Shown: positions 11,646-22,952, counted from the stretch's first letter. The stretch is DNA of 64,000 nt from Unio delphinus (GCA_029339505.1 JAQISU010000132.1:6566501-6630500), one strand, 5' to 3'. The notes: generated by a model from the sequence alone, not told the origin. Numbers and translations: made by a program.

Positions 11646-11925
11646 GATTGTTTTATTGCAAAGCTCTGTTAGTCTTGCCAACTAGATTTCTTGATTTTGT
11701 AGATTATAAATAAAAATTTCACAAATCTTGGGTGAAATAGTATTTCAGATTTAAAGTTTCAGTTTAACTTCTTTGAACAGAACTCGATGCAACATGTTAC
11801 CAGAAATACAATGACATTTATTTATTACAACTTATAGGAACTTTTTCATGTTTGTGGTTAAATCTTGGCATTTGAAGATGAGGAAGATATCAGCTATTTT
11901 CATTGCTAATGTATATGTAGATTCA
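11646..11925. other. Intron 5, unique sequence
   Basis: No gene, array or element recognised. Confidence 0.5.
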
Positions 11926-12195
11926 AATAAGTCACTGTAAAAAGATGTAATATTCACATTTAGTATACTATATAAAACTGTAATATTCACAGTTAGTATC
12001 CTATATCAAGATGTAACATCCACATTTGATATCCTATACAAAACTAATATCCACATTTAGTATGTTACCGGTATATAAAAAGTGATAGTCAAAATTTGTA
12101 TCCTATATCAAGATGTAACATCCACATTTGATATCCTATATAAAACTGTAACATCCACAATTAGTATCTTATATCAAGCTGTAATTTAGGTTCTT
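11926..12195. repeat. Degenerate ~32-bp array
   Basis: Units of the form CTATATCAAGATGTAACATC + CACATTTGATAT, about 8 copies with substitutions. Confidence 0.8.
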
Positions 12196-12424
12196 TTAGA
12201 CTGTGTGACATTTGCTTACCGGTATCTGAAGACTCAGATTATGTCAAAACCGAACTTATACATTTGTAATGTGGAAGAGGCAGAATGAGGTTTGGCTGTT
12301 AAACTGACTGGAAATTTAACATTTTATGAAAAGATTTGATGTCTGCTCAATGTTAAGAATGTTAGTTTTTAGTTGGATTAGTGTTACATGTTTCACAAAT
12401 TTTGAATTAGTAATTCTTCGGAGT

Positions 12425-12488
12425 AAATTTGATAGCATAGTGTGGTTTTGATAGCATAGTGTGGTTTTGATAGCATAGTGTGGTTTTC
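12425..12488. repeat. 19-bp repeat, 3 copies
   Basis: GATAGCATAGTGTGGTTTT three times in a row. The surrounding intron sequence (12196-12918) is otherwise unique. Confidence 0.9.
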
Positions 12489-12918
12489 ACACTGGCCTGG
12501 TTCTGTGGATAGACAAGTCAATTTTAAAAAAAGTGAGGAAGGTTTATCTGAATCAGATAAAATTGTCAACTCATATATCCCAGTTGTAAAGTAATTCTTG
12601 AATTTACTCCTGGTGCAGCTTTCCATATTTCCCTTCTTCAATATTGCTTGTGAAAATTGGCAAAGGCAGCCAAAACGTACAGACAGAACTTAATTCTAAT
12701 TAAACTAGTAAATTTTGTGGTTACAGTGTTGGGACCTTGTAATCTGATAATGTCATTCAGTTATTTCTTTTGTTATTTAAAGTCTGAGATTCATGTTTCA
12801 CAGAAGTATGGATTCACATCTCTACAAATAATTAAAAAATTCTTTGATTAACTTTGGTGATCAATGCACAGGCATATTTTATCTGCATTTTAAGACATTT
12901 CAACTCTGACAATTTCAG

Positions 12919-13060
12919 ACATTCTATGGGGACCTAATGATGGCAGATGGACAATATGGAGGTAGTAGGGGAAGACGCTGGAAGGTGGACTGGGATAAGA
13001 CACCTCAACCCATCCAGGTCAAGCTCAAGTGTCTCAGGGGTGTCAAAGACAAGCTCCCGG
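12919..13060 (+). CDS. Exon 6, entry into the C2-like region
   Basis: Acceptor CTGACAATTTCAG, donor CCCGG|GTATAG. It encodes 47 codons plus one base. It contains WKVDWDKTPQPIQVKLKCLR followed by GVKDKLPG, a beta-strand and loop pattern that fits the first strands of a C2-type sandwich. The trailing G joins exon 7 to give Gly-Gly-Arg-Tyr. The donor has a non-consensus +4/+5 (GTATAG), which may be weak. C2 assignment is inference; a profile search with exons 6-10 joined would settle it. Confidence 0.85.
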
Positions 13061-13184
13061 GTATAGCTGCACATTTTTGATAATATGTAATGTAACTAGT
13101 GTTTTAGTATTAATAATATGGAATCACAGTGCTTTGTGTGGACAGGAGGGTCACATTATACCTGTCAATCTCATCTCATTTAAA

Positions 13185-13305
13185 ACAGAATACAATCAGA
13201 TCTCATTTACTTTGTGTAAAACAAAGTCTAATCTCATTTATTTTGTATAAAATATTTCTGATCTCATTTATTTTGTGTAAAATAAAGTCTGATCTCATTT
13301 ATTGA
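13185..13305. repeat. ~30-bp repeat, 4 copies
   Basis: Units of the form TCTCATTTATTTTGTGTAAA + ATAAAGTCTGA, about 125 bp after the exon 6 donor. Confidence 0.85.
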
Positions 13306-13439
13306 CACATTATAGTTGCCACTGAAATGTCTAATGAAGGCCGTTGCCAGTTAAACGCATACAGTTTGTGATGAATTAGTATCATGTACATGTGTTCATT
13401 TGAAAAATAAATGTTGCATAAATGAGATCAGGCACCATA

Positions 13440-13890
13440 TTCACAGGTCCTGCATCAAGTACTCATTGCAACCCAATGTTCTCAGGTTCTTATTGAAACC
13501 AAAATACTTATTCTCAGGTCATCATTGACCCTCCAAGTTATCAGGTCCCCTTGAGACAAACCCCCCATAATTCCAGGTCATCAGTAAAACTAAACTCAAT
13601 GTTCTCAGGTCTTCATTGAGATCAAACCACATATTCTCAGGTCCTCAATGACACCCAAAGTTATCAGGTCCCCTTCTGACAAAACCCCCACATTCTCATA
13701 TCCTCAGTGTCCCCCCTTGTTTTCAGGTCCCCCGAGGCAACCCCCACATTCTCAGGTCCTCAGTGACCCCCTTGTTATCAGGTCCCTATTGGTCCACTCC
13801 CTCGTATTAGCAGGTCCTCCGTGAAACCAAGCCCCAATGTTCTCAGGTCCTTGTTGAGATCACCTCAATTTCTCAGGTATTGAATGAGGC
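13440..13890. repeat. Degenerate ~28-bp array with acceptor-like CTCAG sites
   Basis: Units around CACATTCTCAGGTCCTCAGT + GACCCCC, about 15 diverged copies, C-rich on the plus strand. Each carries TTCTCAG|GT, which resembles a 3' splice site. Confidence 0.8.
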
Positions 13891-14481
13891 CATGCTTCAC
13901 ATTCACAAGAGTTGATTGAAGCTTTTTGACCAAGAAACTCCAGTTTTAGCTTGAAGTCCCAAAATACTGACAATCTATAACTTTAGTTACAAGAAAGTTA
14001 GAATGATAGAATTTTGACAGTTGTCACTCTGTATTTGTAATTGGAATACAGCTAGATCACAGAACTTTGAGAGCTGTCTTTACTTTGGTCACTACTGAAT
14101 TTTGATGATGCAGGTGTATGGTAAGTATCATTGCTGATTTAAAAATTTTGAGCTTGTGTTTTCTACTTGTTTGAGGTCTGAGGACCTGGTCTAATTCAGG
14201 ACCCGAGTGTGCAGTAAAATACAGGGCCTGCATGTACAATTGAATCCAAAAATATTTGTAAGGGTAATCCATGCTTTTAGAAGGCCTGCCTTGTAGTACT
14301 TAAAAGATGAAATTTTAAGAGGCATGACCTCTGGTGTGGTATTTGTTTGTGGGAAGGCACAAAAAATGGCAAATAAACAATACCTACCCTTGCATGGCAT
14401 ATAGTAACTTTTGAACAAAATGTGTCCACTCTTTAGTAGAGACCTTTCAAGAGAGGAATATTGTTTTTGTATTTGTTACAG
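13891..14481. other. Intron 6 end, no feature seen
   Basis: Unique sequence up to the exon 7 acceptor. The small minus-strand open frames here show no recognisable protein. Confidence 0.5.
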
Positions 14482-14624
14482 GCGGACGATACGTAATGAT
14501 GGTGTCATTATATGATAGACTGGGGGGCCATGTATTAAGATGGTCCAAGATGACGGGTCAGCTGTGGGGAGGAGCAACTCTGCCAGTTAGTCATGATGGA
14601 CTCTTCTACAATGTTGAGATGAAG
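14482..14624 (+). CDS. Exon 7, C2-like core strands
   Basis: Acceptor TATTTGTTACAG, donor GAAG|GTATTA. After the split Gly it gives 47 codons: RYVMMVSLYDRLGGHVLRW, then SKMTGQLWGGATLPVSHDG and LFYNVEMK. The alternating hydrophobic strand VMMVSLYD and the Trp/Gly-rich loop resemble membrane-binding beta-sandwich domains. An open frame runs on past the donor to 14783, but the joined frame into exon 8 (VEMK-LDQSMF) reads as continuous domain sequence, so read-through is not favoured. Confidence 0.88.
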
Positions 14625-15355
14625 GTATTATTAAATATGTTTGTAAAGATATATCACTTGTTATATTTCATTATGTATGCCTTATTTAAAAAATATAATC
14701 TAGATTGGCAATATCAGGCCATCTTTTCTTTTGGGGAATTTCTCACTGTGAATAAAAGTGCAGAATTGAATTTGGTAAGTTAAACCTTAGCGGTTGTTTG
14801 GTAGAAATATTAAAAACTTTTTCATAATGGAATGGTTCTGTCTATGACCAGTGCTTTAAAAAAGACATTGAAAAGCATTTTGAGGCCAAGGGCTATCACA
14901 TATATATCAGAGACATATTTTATCAAGTCAGTGAAAGCAATAAATTCAAGAAAAAAATCAAGCTGAAGATTTTGGAAGAATACAAGAGCAGCAGAGTAAA
15001 TAAGACAAAATGATAATTTTTTAAATTATTTCCACAGGTTAAATGGACTGTCACAACTTTCCCAAGGTCATGCATTATTACTCAGAAGAAAAACAACTTG
15101 TTCAATGCAATAACCCCTACAAATGCAATAACCTATAGATACTGAATGTATGAGCAATGCAGCTCCGTATTATTCATTTAGGACAAGAGAACACCAGTTA
15201 TATGTAATCAATGAAATATATAGACAAAAAATAACATTGTTGAGTATGTATGGATTATATTCATTGTTTTGTACACATACTTGATAGCTTTTATATAAGT
15301 TTCAGGAAGTCAAAAAATACTTTTTTTTGAAGTTTCCAAATAGACAGCTTGCTTG
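14625..15355. other. Intron 7 start, no feature seen
   Basis: Unique AT-rich sequence. The exon 7 frame stays open to 14783 but is judged intronic. Confidence 0.5.
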
Positions 15356-15615
15356 GAATTTAATATGGGGCATGATCTTGGAATTTTTTTAAGATGGGGT
15401 ATGATAAAAAATTTAAGATGGGGCAAGATAAAATATTTAAGATGGGGCATAATAAAAATTTAAGATGGAGCATGATCTTGGAATTTATGATGGGGCAGGA
15501 TACAAAATTTAAGATGGGGCATGATACAGAAATTTAAGATGTGGGGCATAATCTTGGAATTTAAGATGGGACATGATCTTGGAACTTAAAATGGGGCATG
15601 ATAAAAATTTAAGGG
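15356..15615. repeat. Degenerate ~20-bp array
   Basis: Units such as AATTTAAGATGGGGCATGAT, alternating with GATCTTGGAATTTAAGATGG; about 12 copies. Confidence 0.85.
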
Positions 15616-16304
15616 GGCAACAGCACACTAATTCAGTTTTCATTTGAATCAGTTTTCCAAGCAACAAACACTACATAGGAATGCAGCTTCATTTCTTGAT
15701 ATGTCTTGGTGATTAAAAACTATCCTTTGAAGAAAGATTTTGTTTATATAGTTTTGTTTGGGCCAGTTATTTTAGTTTCTCAATGGCTTTTGAAGGTCTG
15801 ACTGATTTTTAGTATTGTCTTACAGTCTGTGCACATATTTTTCTAGGTAAATAGCTCAGCATTGTTGATTATTGAATTATTGTCAAATGGCATCCAATTC
15901 CCAATGCATATTAAAGATAAAGGAAAAAGAAATAAGCCTCTTTAAAATGTTATAATAATCAGTACAGAAGAATAAAAAAATATTTAGACTAATTGAATAG
16001 AAACAGGAAGGGAAACAATTACATTTATTGGACATCATATGTCGATTTGAGTATGTCACATGATGGCAGAAGATACAATTACTGTGATGTGTACTGCAGA
16101 AAAAAATTCCAAGAATTAAGTCAAGTTGATAGATAGCAACAAGCCATTGAGCTGCATATGTTTTGGGATTTTTTTTTTGTGCAACTGTGCTAGAGGTTAA
16201 TATATTTTTTTTTTTTTTTATCAATGCCAAACATTTTTAAATACACATTTTCCAACAGTATAGTTATATCTTATTGAAAACTAGTCAAACTTATGGTTTG
16301 TTTG
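15616..16304. other. Intron 7 middle, no feature seen
   Basis: Unique sequence with A/T runs at about 16168-16219. The 115-codon minus-strand open frame here has no recognisable domain. Confidence 0.5.
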
Positions 16305-16470
16305 TTTTGTTTTTTATGGTTTAACGCCATTTTTCAGCACAATATAGGCTATACATGGCGGCCAGTATTAACGGTGGAGGAAGAACCCAGAAAACCCCTG
16401 GAAAGAAGCACCGACCCACGAGAAGCTACTGGCAATCTTTCTCACATAACTACATTAGCCAAACTTATGG
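16305..16470 (-). mobile_element. SINE family A, partial copy (body/tail)
   Basis: Contains TTTAACGCCATTTTTCAGCA and CTATACATGGCGGCCAGT, then the GGAGGAAGAACCC region. The same body recurs at 41918-41993, 56338-56525 and 56944-57178. At 56944 it is joined to a tRNA-like head, which fixes the orientation here as minus. Confidence 0.75.
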
Positions 16471-16499
16471 AAAAAGATTAGATGCCTTACTGGGACAAT

Positions 16500-16812
16500 T
16501 TTGGTAGGGTTGGTCTGTAAGTTAGAGTGTCCACCTGGGATGCAGGAGATCAAGGGTTCGAAGCCTGCCTGAGTCATACCAAAGACTTACAAAAAGGGTA
16601 CTAGAACCTGCCACACTTGGTGCTCAACATTAGGAGATTAATGTTAGGACTTGTCAGCTTGGCATCAGGATAATGTGATTGGGTGGGACATGATGCTACA
16701 TGTCTGCAGCATGATACTCGAGTGCTGGATATCACTATAAACTGTTACACTGCAGACATCATAGGGATATGACTAAAAAATTGATTCTTAAAGCTAGGTT
16801 AAAAATATAAAA
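16500..16812 (+). mobile_element. SINE family B, tRNA-derived copy
   Basis: Starts with a tRNA-like head (GGTCTGTAAGTTAGAGTG and a B-box-like GGGTTCGAAGCCT). A body follows that is shared with 36779-37092 and 58105-58415, including CTGCAGACATCATAGGGATA near its 3' end. It lies 30 bp after a SINE A copy. Confidence 0.8.
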
Positions 16813-17561
16813 CCCACTTAATACACTGAGTTTGTTCCCCTACTGAATGTAAACAAGCTTACTTGTACTTGTAAGGGGAGACAATTCTATATTTCGACAA
16901 TTAATTTTTGTTAAAGGGAGTATATCTGAAAGTTTGCATTTTTTTTTATAGTTTACTGGATAAAACTTGAACCAGACTATAGTTTATATCATATTTTAAG
17001 TTCAGATACAAGTTCAGTTGATGAAATATTGGCATGCTGTTTGAAAGTGTAAATGCTACATTCAGCTGTCAGGTGCAAAATACATTATACTGCATTATCA
17101 GGCATTTACAGCTTGTATCGCTTCTCTATGAAGGGCAAGACAGGTATCACTTTTATGTTGGTGATGATATGTTAAAAAGAAAATTCATTAATTTCTAGCT
17201 AAGTTCAGTTTAATGTTTGGTATATACATGTAAGTCTTTTTTCCTGAAATTTGTTTCCTGATAAGCTATGATTTGGTTGCTAAAGATATCTGCATGGTCA
17301 TTGTGTTGTTCACAGTTATTGCATTATGAGAATCTGTATGTCTTAGTTCTAAATACTTTCTTATGGTCATAAAGTTAGACCTTTTCTTTTACCTTATTCC
17401 ATAGGATATAAGATTTTGTTTTCCTCATTTTTTTAAAAAGAATAATCCATAAAGATTGTTGTTTCATATCACAAGTTGTTTTTTTTCTTCTGAAATATCC
17501 AGATATGTAGATGAATTAACATGCACGATGTTATCCTAATTCAATTTAATTTTCTGTAAAG
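16813..17561. other. Intron 7 end, no feature seen
   Basis: Unique AT-rich sequence before exon 8. Confidence 0.5.
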
Positions 17562-17731
17562 CTGGATCAAAGCATGTTCACAGTGGTCCCTCCAAAGGCA
17601 TCAATTCGACCCGGTATGGTTCTGATATTTGAACTATTTCTCCTGAGGGGTGCTGTTGTGCACACAGACAGAGTGGTGGGCTGGGGTTGCTTTCCGATTT
17701 GTGATGCTCAGTTTGAAATCATCGAGGGACG
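17562..17731 (+). CDS. Exon 8, C2-like domain, second half
   Basis: Acceptor TTAATTTTCTGTAAAG, donor GGACG|GTAAGC. It encodes 56 codons plus two bases: LDQSMFTVVPPKASIRPGM, then VLIFELFLLRGAVVHTDRVV and GWGCFPICDAQFEIIEG. The strand VLIFELFLL followed by a loop with Asp and then VVGWGCFPI closely follows the usual C2 order (hydrophobic strand, acidic loop, Gly-X-hydrophobic strand). Only one or two loop Asp are visible, so calcium binding is doubtful. Phase 2 out. Confidence 0.9.
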
Positions 17732-18435
17732 GTAAGCAGTTTAATTTCATACTTTCTCTTTAGAGGTATATATTCACAGTACTCCATAAAGGTTAGGTAC
17801 ATATGTCATCTTTACGAGACAAAATTTGTTCATGGCTGTCTGTATATAACGACAGTGTTGGTAAGTTGACAGACAGCTTCGACATCATTCTTAAGTTCGT
17901 AATCGCAGTAGATAAATATATTGCAACCTACATGCAGCTATAAAGCCTATGAGATAAATTAGATATGGTCATTTTGAACTAAATTTATTAACGTTAGGCA
18001 GAAACACAAAGTTATTTAGAATTGCAGCATTTTAGCTTTTCTGTACAAAGTAGAGGTAAGGTATTGGACTATACCCTGCATCAGTGTTCAACTTGGTACA
18101 TGTTAAACTTGTATTTGTGTACAACTTCATTGCATCTCAATAATGCCTTCTTCTTATTTCCTAAGAAACAGTTTCTATTTTTTTTTTTCATGACACTCAC
18201 CTCTAGGGACTGGTTTGTTTTGGGTTTAGTGTTGTTCAACATAGTAACACAAATAGTTTACTTTTAGGCAGCTAATGGAGATGATTGCATATATAAATGC
18301 AACTTGCTGATTGCGTCAATCATGATGATTACTATATTGTTATTGTAAAAGTAGGTCACTAAGGCCCATATTTTATACTTCAGTTAATTTAGTAACATTT
18401 TGTATTTTAAGTTAATTTCTTTGACATTGTTCATG
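17732..18435. other. Intron 8 start, no feature seen
   Basis: Unique sequence. The 81-codon open frame at 18022-18267 shows no recognisable protein and no splice support. Confidence 0.5.
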
Positions 18436-19405
18436 CTAGAAAACTGAGACTTGATGAAGGTACACAACTCTGTTGTTTGCACCATGTCTTTTAGAAAACT
18501 GAGACCTGATGAAGGTACACAACTCTGTTGTTCGCACCATATCTTTTAGAAAACTGAGACCTGATGAAGGTACACAACTCTGTTGTTCACACCATATCTT
18601 TTAGAAAACTGAGACCTGATGAAGGTACACAACTCTGTTGTTTACACCATATCTTTTAGAAAACTGAGACCTGATGAAGGTACACAACTCTGTTGTTCAC
18701 ACCATGTTTTAGAAAACTGAGACCTGACCTGATGAAAGTACACAACTCTGTTGTTTACACCATATCTTTTAGAAAACTGAGACTTGATGAAGGTACACAA
18801 CTCTGTTGTTCACACCATATCTTTTAGAAAACTGAGACCTGATGAAGGTACACAACTCTGTTGTTCACACCATATCTTTTAGAAAACTGAGACCTAATGA
18901 AGGTACACAACACTGTTGTTCACACCATATCTTTTAGAAAACTAAGACCTGATGAAGGTACACAACTCTGTTGTTCACACCATATCTTTTAGAAAACTGA
19001 GACCTGATGAAGGTACACAACTCTGTTGTTCACACCATATCTTTTAGAAAACTGAGACCTGATGAAGGTACACAACTCTGTTGTTCACACCAAATCTTTT
19101 AGAAAACTGAGACCTGATGAAGGTACACAACTCTGCTGTTCACACCATATCTTTTAGAAAAGTGAGACCTGATGAAGGTACACAACTCTGTTGTTCGCAC
19201 CATATCTTTTAGAAAATTGAGACCTGATGAAGGTACACAACTCTGTTGTTTGCACCATATCTTTTAGAAAACTGAGACCTGATGAAGGTACACAACTCTG
19301 TTGTTCACACCATATCTTTTAGAAAACTGAGACCTGATGTAGGTACACAACTCTATTGTTCGCACCATATCATTTAGAAAACTGAGACCTGATGAAGGTA
19401 TGCAA
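18436..19405. repeat. 55-bp minisatellite with both splice-site-like motifs per unit, about 17 copies
   Basis: Unit AGAAAACTGAGACCTGATGA + AGGTACACAACTCTGTTGTT + CACACCATATCTTTT. The period is 55 bp (for example 18493 to 18548). Each unit contains CATATCTTTTAG (3' splice-like) then, 20 bases on, GATGAAG|GTACAC (5' splice-like). One copy at about 18719 carries a small internal duplication. Confidence 0.95.
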
Positions 19406-19561
19406 CTCTGTTAGTACCACATTTTTATAATGAAAGGTCACCATGTCTTATATTTTACATTTTATTTGCTAAGGTTAACATTTCATGCTTAGCTCATAAC
19501 AGCATAGATTTCTTGCATGCTATGTACAAATTATCTACCTAATACTATGAAACATATAGTG

Positions 19562-20125
19562 ATTGTATAATGCTTTAGGAATATGCATTGGATTGTGTAG
19601 ACCTTTAGAAGTATGCATTACCTTGTGTAGACCTTTAGAAGTATGCATTACCTTGTGTAGACCTTTAGAAGTATGCATTACCTTGTGTAGACCTTTAGAA
19701 GTATGCATTACCTTGTGTAGACCTTTAGAAGTATGCATTACCTTGTGTAGACCTTTAGAAGTATGCATTACCTTGTGTAGACCTTTAGAAGTATGCATTA
19801 CCTTGTGTAGACCTTTAGAAGTATGCATTACCTTGTGTAGACCTTTAGAAGTATGCATTACCTTGTGTAGACCTTTAGAAGTATGCATTACCTTGTGTAG
19901 ACCTTTAGAAGTATGCATTACCTTGTGTAGACCTTTAGAAGTATGCATTACCTTGTGTAGACCTTTAGAAGTATGCATTACCTTGTGTAGACCTTTAGAA
20001 GTATGCATTACCTTGTGTAGACCTTTAGAAGTATGCATTACCTTGTGTAGACCTTTAGGAATATGAATTAGCCTATTAAGGTCTTTAGGATTATGCATTG
20101 GATTTTATAGTCCTTTAGTAATACC
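19562..20125. repeat. 30-bp minisatellite with 15 identical copies
   Basis: The unit ACCTTTAGAAGTATGCATTA + CCTTGTGTAG is repeated without a single change from 19601 to 20050. Diverged units flank it on each side (GGAATATGCATTGGATTGTG type). Open frames of 187 (minus) and 167 (plus) codons are periodicity artefacts. Confidence 0.97.
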
Positions 20126-20764
20126 GTATTTACCGCATATTTTGGGACACAAAAAAATAATAATTTTTTTCATGTCCCTGAACTTATGGTGAACTTTTTT
20201 TAAACCTACATCATGTGTCCCAAGTCTTAGGAAATGAAAAACATTATGTTCAATTTGCCCCCCCCCCCTCGCTGCAACAGGCCACATCGCATGTTACAAT
20301 AAAATAGATAAATAAAATGTGTATTTGATAATAAAATGAAAGAAACTAACCTTGTACTGTTATTATTTTTTCACATTTTTGGGCGACATTAGCATTTTAT
20401 TAAAGGAAAAATATATCCACAAACTCCGTATGAGTAGCGCATAAATCCATAGTGTAATAGCTTTCATCAGACAATACAACACATTAGTCATTGATGTGAA
20501 TATTGAGAAACGAATCATGTTTAGTTGTCCTCAAAGGTTTGAATGTTATGAAAATGAAATTGGATCCTGCAAAATCACATATGAATGAGATAGAGAAAAA
20601 AAAGAGTGAGAATTATCAGCCCCATTGGTCGAAAGCAACTGACATTTACACGTGATACGGTGTAAGGTACAAAATAACCAAGAGTGTATTATATCCGAGG
20701 TAACAATATGACATTATCTCGCAAACTAAAATCATTATTAGAAATACATTCACTGTGAGTACAA
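20126..20764. mobile_element. Insertion splitting the 30-bp array, possible DNA transposon remnant
   Basis: Unique sequence separates two parts of the same 30-bp family. Its left edge, TACCGTATTTACCGCATATT, resembles termini of pogo-type elements, and it holds a C-run at about 20259-20270. I could not find a matching inverted repeat at the right edge, so the class is uncertain. Confidence 0.4.
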
Positions 20765-21090
20765 ATGACCTTTAGGGATATGCATTGCATTGCCATTGTA
20801 TAGTACTTGGATCGTATAGGCCTTTAGGAATATGCATTGGATTGTAAAGGCCTTTAGGAATATGCATTGGATATATACATTGCATTGTATAGACCTTTAG
20901 GGATATGCATTGCATTGTATAGTCCTTGGATTATATATGCCTTTAGGAATATGCACTGAATTGTAAAGGCCTTTAGAAATATGCATTAGATTGTATAGAC
21001 CTTTATGGGTATTCATTGCAATGTATAGTTCTTTATGGATATGCATTGGATTGTATAGGCCTTTAGGAATATGCATTGGATTGCATAGGT
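20765..21090. repeat. Diverged right part of the 30-bp array
   Basis: About 10 units such as GGAATATGCATTGGATTGTA + TAGGCCTTTA, with several percent divergence, unlike the homogeneous block at 19601-20050. Intron sequence without features follows to exon 9. Confidence 0.9.
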
Positions 21091-21410
21091 TTGTTTTTTT
21101 TAATGAACATATTATTTATTTCAGACAGATGCATTAATTCCACAAACTTAGCACTAGAATTCCTGATAAAAGTGTGCACAGAGGTTGGCATCTTTACTAT
21201 AGTTGTGATGATCTTTATTATAAGGATCTTTATTATAAGAAAAGATGCTACCTATCTCATGATGTATACTATCTGTATTGTTTGCTTTATATTTGTATCA
21301 GACATGAGCAATTATTCTGTTTATACCAAACATAAAAGTGTTGGCAATAAATGTATGATATGTCTTTATGAACCCAAATTGTTTTGATTCTAATTGTAAA
21401 TTTACTCCAG

Positions 21411-21542
21411 GTACAAATGTCCATTTTTGCGTGGAGAGATGGACGTGTACATTGACAAGCATGAGAAGGTAGAGGAGCTGATTGCTTCAGACCTGGACCA
21501 CTGGCTGTGTAACCTGTACTTCGAGATTGTCAAACTTCCCAG
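21411..21542 (+). CDS. Exon 9, conserved segment after the C2-like core
   Basis: Acceptor AATTTACTCCAG, donor CCCAG|GTAAAA. The split codon gives Arg, then 43 codons: YKCPFLRGEMDVYIDKHEKV, EELIASDLDHWLCNLYFEIV, KLPR. The Trp, Cys and aromatic residues in DHWLCNLYFEI and the balanced composition indicate a folded domain, probably the end of the beta-sandwich and an adjoining helix. Phase 2 in and 2 out. Confidence 0.9.
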
Positions 21543-21854
21543 GTAAAAATAGAAAATTATTGAAATAAAGAATACAGTGAACCACTAGATAAGATGAGTA
21601 GATCTCTTGCAGAGATAAACATTTGGTAGATTGATAAAAAGTGCTATATCATCAAATTTTGTATTAAAATTGCTGTATCATCAACTTTTGTATTATTAAA
21701 GTGATAATTTACAGTTTCTAATTCAATATTATAGTCAGTTACACTGCTTAGTAAGCAGACTAATTTTTATAAAAATATAGAAAAGATAACTTCTACTTTT
21801 AAGGACAGTTTTTAAAGTTTGAAATGAATTGCTGATTGAAATTAGACACAAAAA
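21543..21854. other. Intron 9 start, no feature seen
   Basis: Unique AT-rich sequence with one short repeated phrase (ATCATCAAATTTTGTATTAA type, twice). Confidence 0.5.
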
Positions 21855-22096
21855 CACAGTTGTCCCTTTTAAGAGTGCTCTTAAAACTCACCTGTTTCGA
21901 CTGCAGGGACAAACTTAGAGACCTAATCGTGTTTTGTATCTTATATGTTTTCAGCATGTTTTTATGTTTTCCAATTTCATTGTTTTTGTCATTTGTTTTT
22001 CTGTAGTGTAGTCATATCATTATTGATGGTTTAAAGCGCTTAGAGCTTCGAAAGATTAGGCGCTATACAAAGTCCTCATTATTATTATTATTGTAA
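21855..22096 (+). mobile_element. LINE 3' tail, 5'-truncated copy (CR1/L2-like)
   Basis: Contains AAGAGTGCTCTTAAAACTCA and CTTAGAGCTTCGAAAGATTA followed by GGCGCTATACAAAGTC and an (ATT)n tail. The same segments occur at 40150-40375, downstream of reverse transcriptase sequence. A 3' end fragment with a short-repeat tail is the usual product of truncated reverse transcription. Confidence 0.85.
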
Positions 22097-22135
22097 AGGG
22101 AGAAGCTAGGAGCCGGCATTTTATCTCGAGTCTAG

Positions 22136-22952
22136 TGTTACGTGCTTAGGCTCGAATAAGCAGCAACACAGAAAGAGTGAAAACTAACAAGCTTGTAAAA
22201 CTTTAACAATGATTTTATTAAGTACAATTATTTTCATAAAATAAATAAACTTACGGTTTTAGAGAATCAAATCCAACAAATATAGAATTCACAAAATAAT
22301 CCACTAATGGAATTTCAAGTCCTGATAAATAAATGTTCTAATAGTTCCAGGTTCAAATCTTGACGATGTAATCCAAAATGGCTGACAATGTCACGTGGTA
22401 CAGTTCTTGTTTTTAAATCATCCAGATGAAATTATGAAACATATGTCCTTTTCCAGATAAATAGAATAATTCTTCTTTTCCAACGAATTGACACAGTACA
22501 GAACAAGATATTAAACTCAAACAGAAAATACACAACTTCTTTAAAATAATCCCAATTTATATTCTATTAAAGTTAGCTTCTAAAACACAGCTATATATAT
22601 TGTTTTTCTGAAGTAAACAAGTAATCACGCGCTTTTCTAGAAATTGATAGAAGGTCAGAGGAAGAGTCTACCTTCACCTAGTCGCGTAATAATGGAATGT
22701 TCTAGAAGGAAATCATTCACTTATAAAATGTTGTCCCCGAAATTAACCAATGAAATTGAAGACCTGTTGACAATGTCTAAAGCAAGGTCAGGAACTAGAC
22801 CACTGTAAGCCAAGGTCAGCCTGTTTATCAGTAAAGTCCAGGTCAAATGAATTTTCTAGAAAAAATCTCCCAATTAATGGATAATAACCCTAAATGATAA
22901 ATTTGGATTTAACAATAAAAAATAAAATAAATTAAATCCAATAGCCGTAACA
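22136..22952. mobile_element. Solo LTR, Gypsy-like, 817 bp
   Basis: Begins TGTTACG and ends CGTAACA, the TG...CA inverted ends of an LTR. It is flanked by the direct repeat CTAG at 22132-22135 and 22953-22956. No internal gag-pol region is present, so this is a solo LTR left by recombination. Two TATA-like stretches lie inside (about 22590 and 22722). The strand of the parent element cannot be told. Confidence 0.8.

Noticed and set aside
14625..14783. Extension of exon 7 to the end of its open frame
   Set aside because: A donor at 14625 and smooth continuation of the domain into exon 8 in phase 0 are better supported; the extension is AT-rich and ends in a stop.
19535..20098. 187- and 167-codon frames on opposite strands
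   Set aside because: Pure 30-bp repeat translation (KGLHKVMHTS and its counterpart).
22136..22952. DNA transposon with 12-bp inverted ends TCTAGTGTTACG
   Set aside because: The CTAG part is better read as a target duplication around TG...CA ends, which fits a solo LTR.
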